From contig NZ_JAKKSL010000003.1 of the NCBI RefSeq assembly GCF_022669015.1, positions 479,890 through 543,889 on the forward strand: a stretch of DNA of 64,000 bases. Direction: 5' to 3'. Shown piece after piece: positions 62,672-64,000 of this stretch; positions within the stretch are counted from its first letter, which is position 1; every line of letters starts with the position of its first letter. The stretch is from Colwellia maritima. Its GTDB lineage: Bacteria; Pseudomonadota; Gammaproteobacteria; Enterobacterales; Alteromonadaceae. Under the pieces are notes generated by a model. It did no database searches. It saw only the letters and a program-made list of their open reading frames with translations, and was not told where the DNA came from. The translations under genes were made by a program, and so were the position numbers.

Positions 62672-63907
62672 CTAAAACTCACCTTTAAACCAAGCACTAA
62701 AACGTGACCATAAGCCCGTTACGCCTTCCGGTTTATTTTTTTCTTTTAAACCCGATTCATGAGCTTGCATACCATAATGCAGCAAACCAACAACCGTGGC
62801 ATAACTCGGATCATCCACATACTCTTTCAACCCTTGCACTGGCAGTGGCGAAGCAATACGAACTGGCATTTGGAATACCTCTTCGGCAAACTCTTCTACG
62901 CCTTCCATTTTCGCTGTACCGCCAGTTAACACGTAGCCCGCTGCAATTTGATCTTCTAAGCCTGCTTCTCTTACTTCTTCTTGAATTAATTCAAACAATT
63001 CTTGATATCTTGGCTCTACAACTTCCGACAACGTGTGTCGAGACATAGTGCGTGCAGGTCGCCCTCCAACACTTGGAACATCAATACTTTCTTCCATACT
63101 AACGAGGTGTTTTAATGCACAGGCATACTGCACTTTAATATCTTCTGCATGACTTAATGGTGTACGGAAAATTTTAGCAATATCGTTACTTACTTGATTT
63201 CCTGCTACGGGAATCACTGCTGTGTGCCGAAGTGCACCACCGGTGAATATAGAAATATCCATCGTGCCGCCCCCCATATCAACCACGCAAATGCCTAATT
63301 CTTTTTCATCATCAGTGAGTATTGAATAACTTGAAGCGAGGGCAGAAAAAATGAGTTGATCGGCCGTTAAATTACAGCGTTCTACACATTTGACTAAATT
63401 TTTTGCCATATCATTAGCACACGTAACAATATGTACTTTTGCTTCCATACGTACACCAGACATGCCAATAGGGCTTTTTATGCCGTCTTGACAGTCTATA
63501 CTGTATTCTTGTGGCAATACATGCAGCATACGGCGCTCGGCCGAAAGAGGAACACTGCGAGCCGTATGAATAACATTGTCAACATCTTCTTGAGTCACTT
63601 CTTTGTCATTAACAGGCACCATGCCATTCTCATTTTGACAACTAATATGTTTTCCTGATATCCCTAAATAAATTGAGCTAATTTGACAATCTGCCATTAA
63701 CTCGGCTTCATTAATTGCTCGTTGAATTGACTGAATGACTAAATTTAAGTCATTAACTCCACCCTTATCCATACCTCGTGTTGGCTGATTGCCAACGCCA
63801 ACAATACTTAACTGATTGTCAGGGGTAATTTCGCCAACGGCCACTGATATTTTAGATGTGCCGATATCTAGTCCTACAACTAAATTTCTTTCTGTAATTT
63901 TAGACAT
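62672..63907 (-). CDS. ftsA: FtsA, actin-like membrane tether for FtsZ
   Basis: 411 residues: LVVGLDIGTSKISVAVGEI (phosphate 1), the 1C domain, CVVDMGGGTMDISIFTGGA (phosphate 2), YVLTGGTAKMEGV (adenosine), and a C-terminal amphipathic helix LWSRFSAWFKGEF that binds the inner membrane. Overlaps the upstream reading frame by eight bases. Normal dcw order ftsQ-ftsA-ftsZ-lpxC. Confidence 0.97.
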   Translation of the reverse strand: MSKITERNLVVGLDIGTSKISVAVGEITPDNQLSIVGVGNQPTRGMDKGGVNDLNLVIQSIQRAINEAELMADCQISSIYLGISGKHISCQNENGMVPVNDKEVTQEDVDNVIHTARSVPLSAERRMLHVLPQEYSIDCQDGIKSPIGMSGVRMEAKVHIVTCANDMAKNLVKCVERCNLTADQLIFSALASSYSILTDDEKELGICVVDMGGGTMDISIFTGGALRHTAVIPVAGNQVSNDIAKIFRTPLSHAEDIKVQYACALKHLVSMEESIDVPSVGGRPARTMSRHTLSEVVEPRYQELFELIQEEVREAGLEDQIAAGYVLTGGTAKMEGVEEFAEEVFQMPVRIASPLPVQGLKEYVDDPSYATVVGLLHYGMQAHESGLKEKNKPEGVTGLWSRFSAWFKGEF

Positions 63908-64000
63908 TCAGGATCAACTCTTTTGTTTGTAACTCATTACTTGGAAATATATCCGTGCGGTGTGATTTTTGTTGTTTTACGGGCTTATTAGAGGACAATT
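63900..64000 (-). CDS. ftsQ: Probable FtsQ, C-terminal end only
   Basis: An open frame enters from the right edge and gives 32 residues (SSNKPVKQQKSHRTDIF then PSNELQTKELILNV) before a stop at 63900 inside ftsA. The tail is polar and charged like the variable FtsQ C-terminus, and an ftsQ-ftsA overlap is usual. There is too little sequence to prove identity; the call rests on position. Confidence 0.5.
   Translation of the reverse strand, partial: LSSNKPVKQQKSHRTDIFPSNELQTKELILNV

Overview
The window is an ordinary chromosomal core stretch from a low-GC marine gammaproteobacterium of the order Alteromonadales, most likely Colwellia or a close relative. That placement is inferred from gene order and protein similarity as I remember them; no search was run. 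I see no tRNA, CRISPR array, prophage or plasmid gene. The one mobile element is a complete IS982-type insertion sequence at 59252-60240.

Layout from left to right. (1) 1-4876, minus strand: retrograde phospholipid transport operon mlaFEDCB, then ibaG and murA (cut by the left edge). (2) 5104-14791, plus strand: yrbG-kdsD-kdsC-lptC-lptA-lptB (Kdo synthesis and LPS export), then rpoN-hpf-ptsN-rapZ-ptsO (sigma-54 and nitrogen PTS), then mgtE. (3) 15062-24391: a more accessory block with a YiiX-like permuted papain-fold protein, a YjbR protein, a TonB-dependent receptor with a Met-rich segment, a trypsin-like protease next to an FHA membrane protein, trpS, rpe, a Gcw_chp-type putative porin and a DUF2970 protein. 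(4) 24464-33712, minus strand: dam, damX, aroB, aroK and the type IV pilus alignment and secretin operon pilMNOPQ. Divergent from pilM is mrcA (PBP1A). (5) 36577-41240: rsmI, then lpoA (activator of PBP1A), yraN, diaA, dolP. (6) 41350-46696, minus strand: rplM-rpsI, petABC (cytochrome bc1) and sspA/sspB. (7) 47559-54268, plus strand: pilA, pilB, pilC, pilD, coaE, zapD, yacG. (8) 54284-64000: mutT, secA, an M23 peptidase, a DUF721 protein, the IS element, lpxC, ftsZ, ftsA and the end of what is probably ftsQ.

The dominant unusual property is the reading frame. At least 22 single-base indels break 20 genes (13 look like losses, 9 like gains), mostly in or beside short homopolymers. Several hit genes that cannot be lost (rpsI, petA, aroK, kdsC, mlaE, mrcA). 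The pattern fits uncorrected sequencing error, not pseudogenes or programmed frameshifting. I therefore annotate each broken gene as one feature spanning its fragments and say where the frame changes. The in-frame sspA-sspB fusion and the odd start of dam should be read in this light.

No clearly new multi-gene system stands out. The best leads are a ribosome-binding-site-masking inverted repeat in the IS982 transposase leader, the two-gene protease/FHA operon, the Met-rich TonB receptor with an upstream 17-bp palindrome, and the sspA-sspB fusion.
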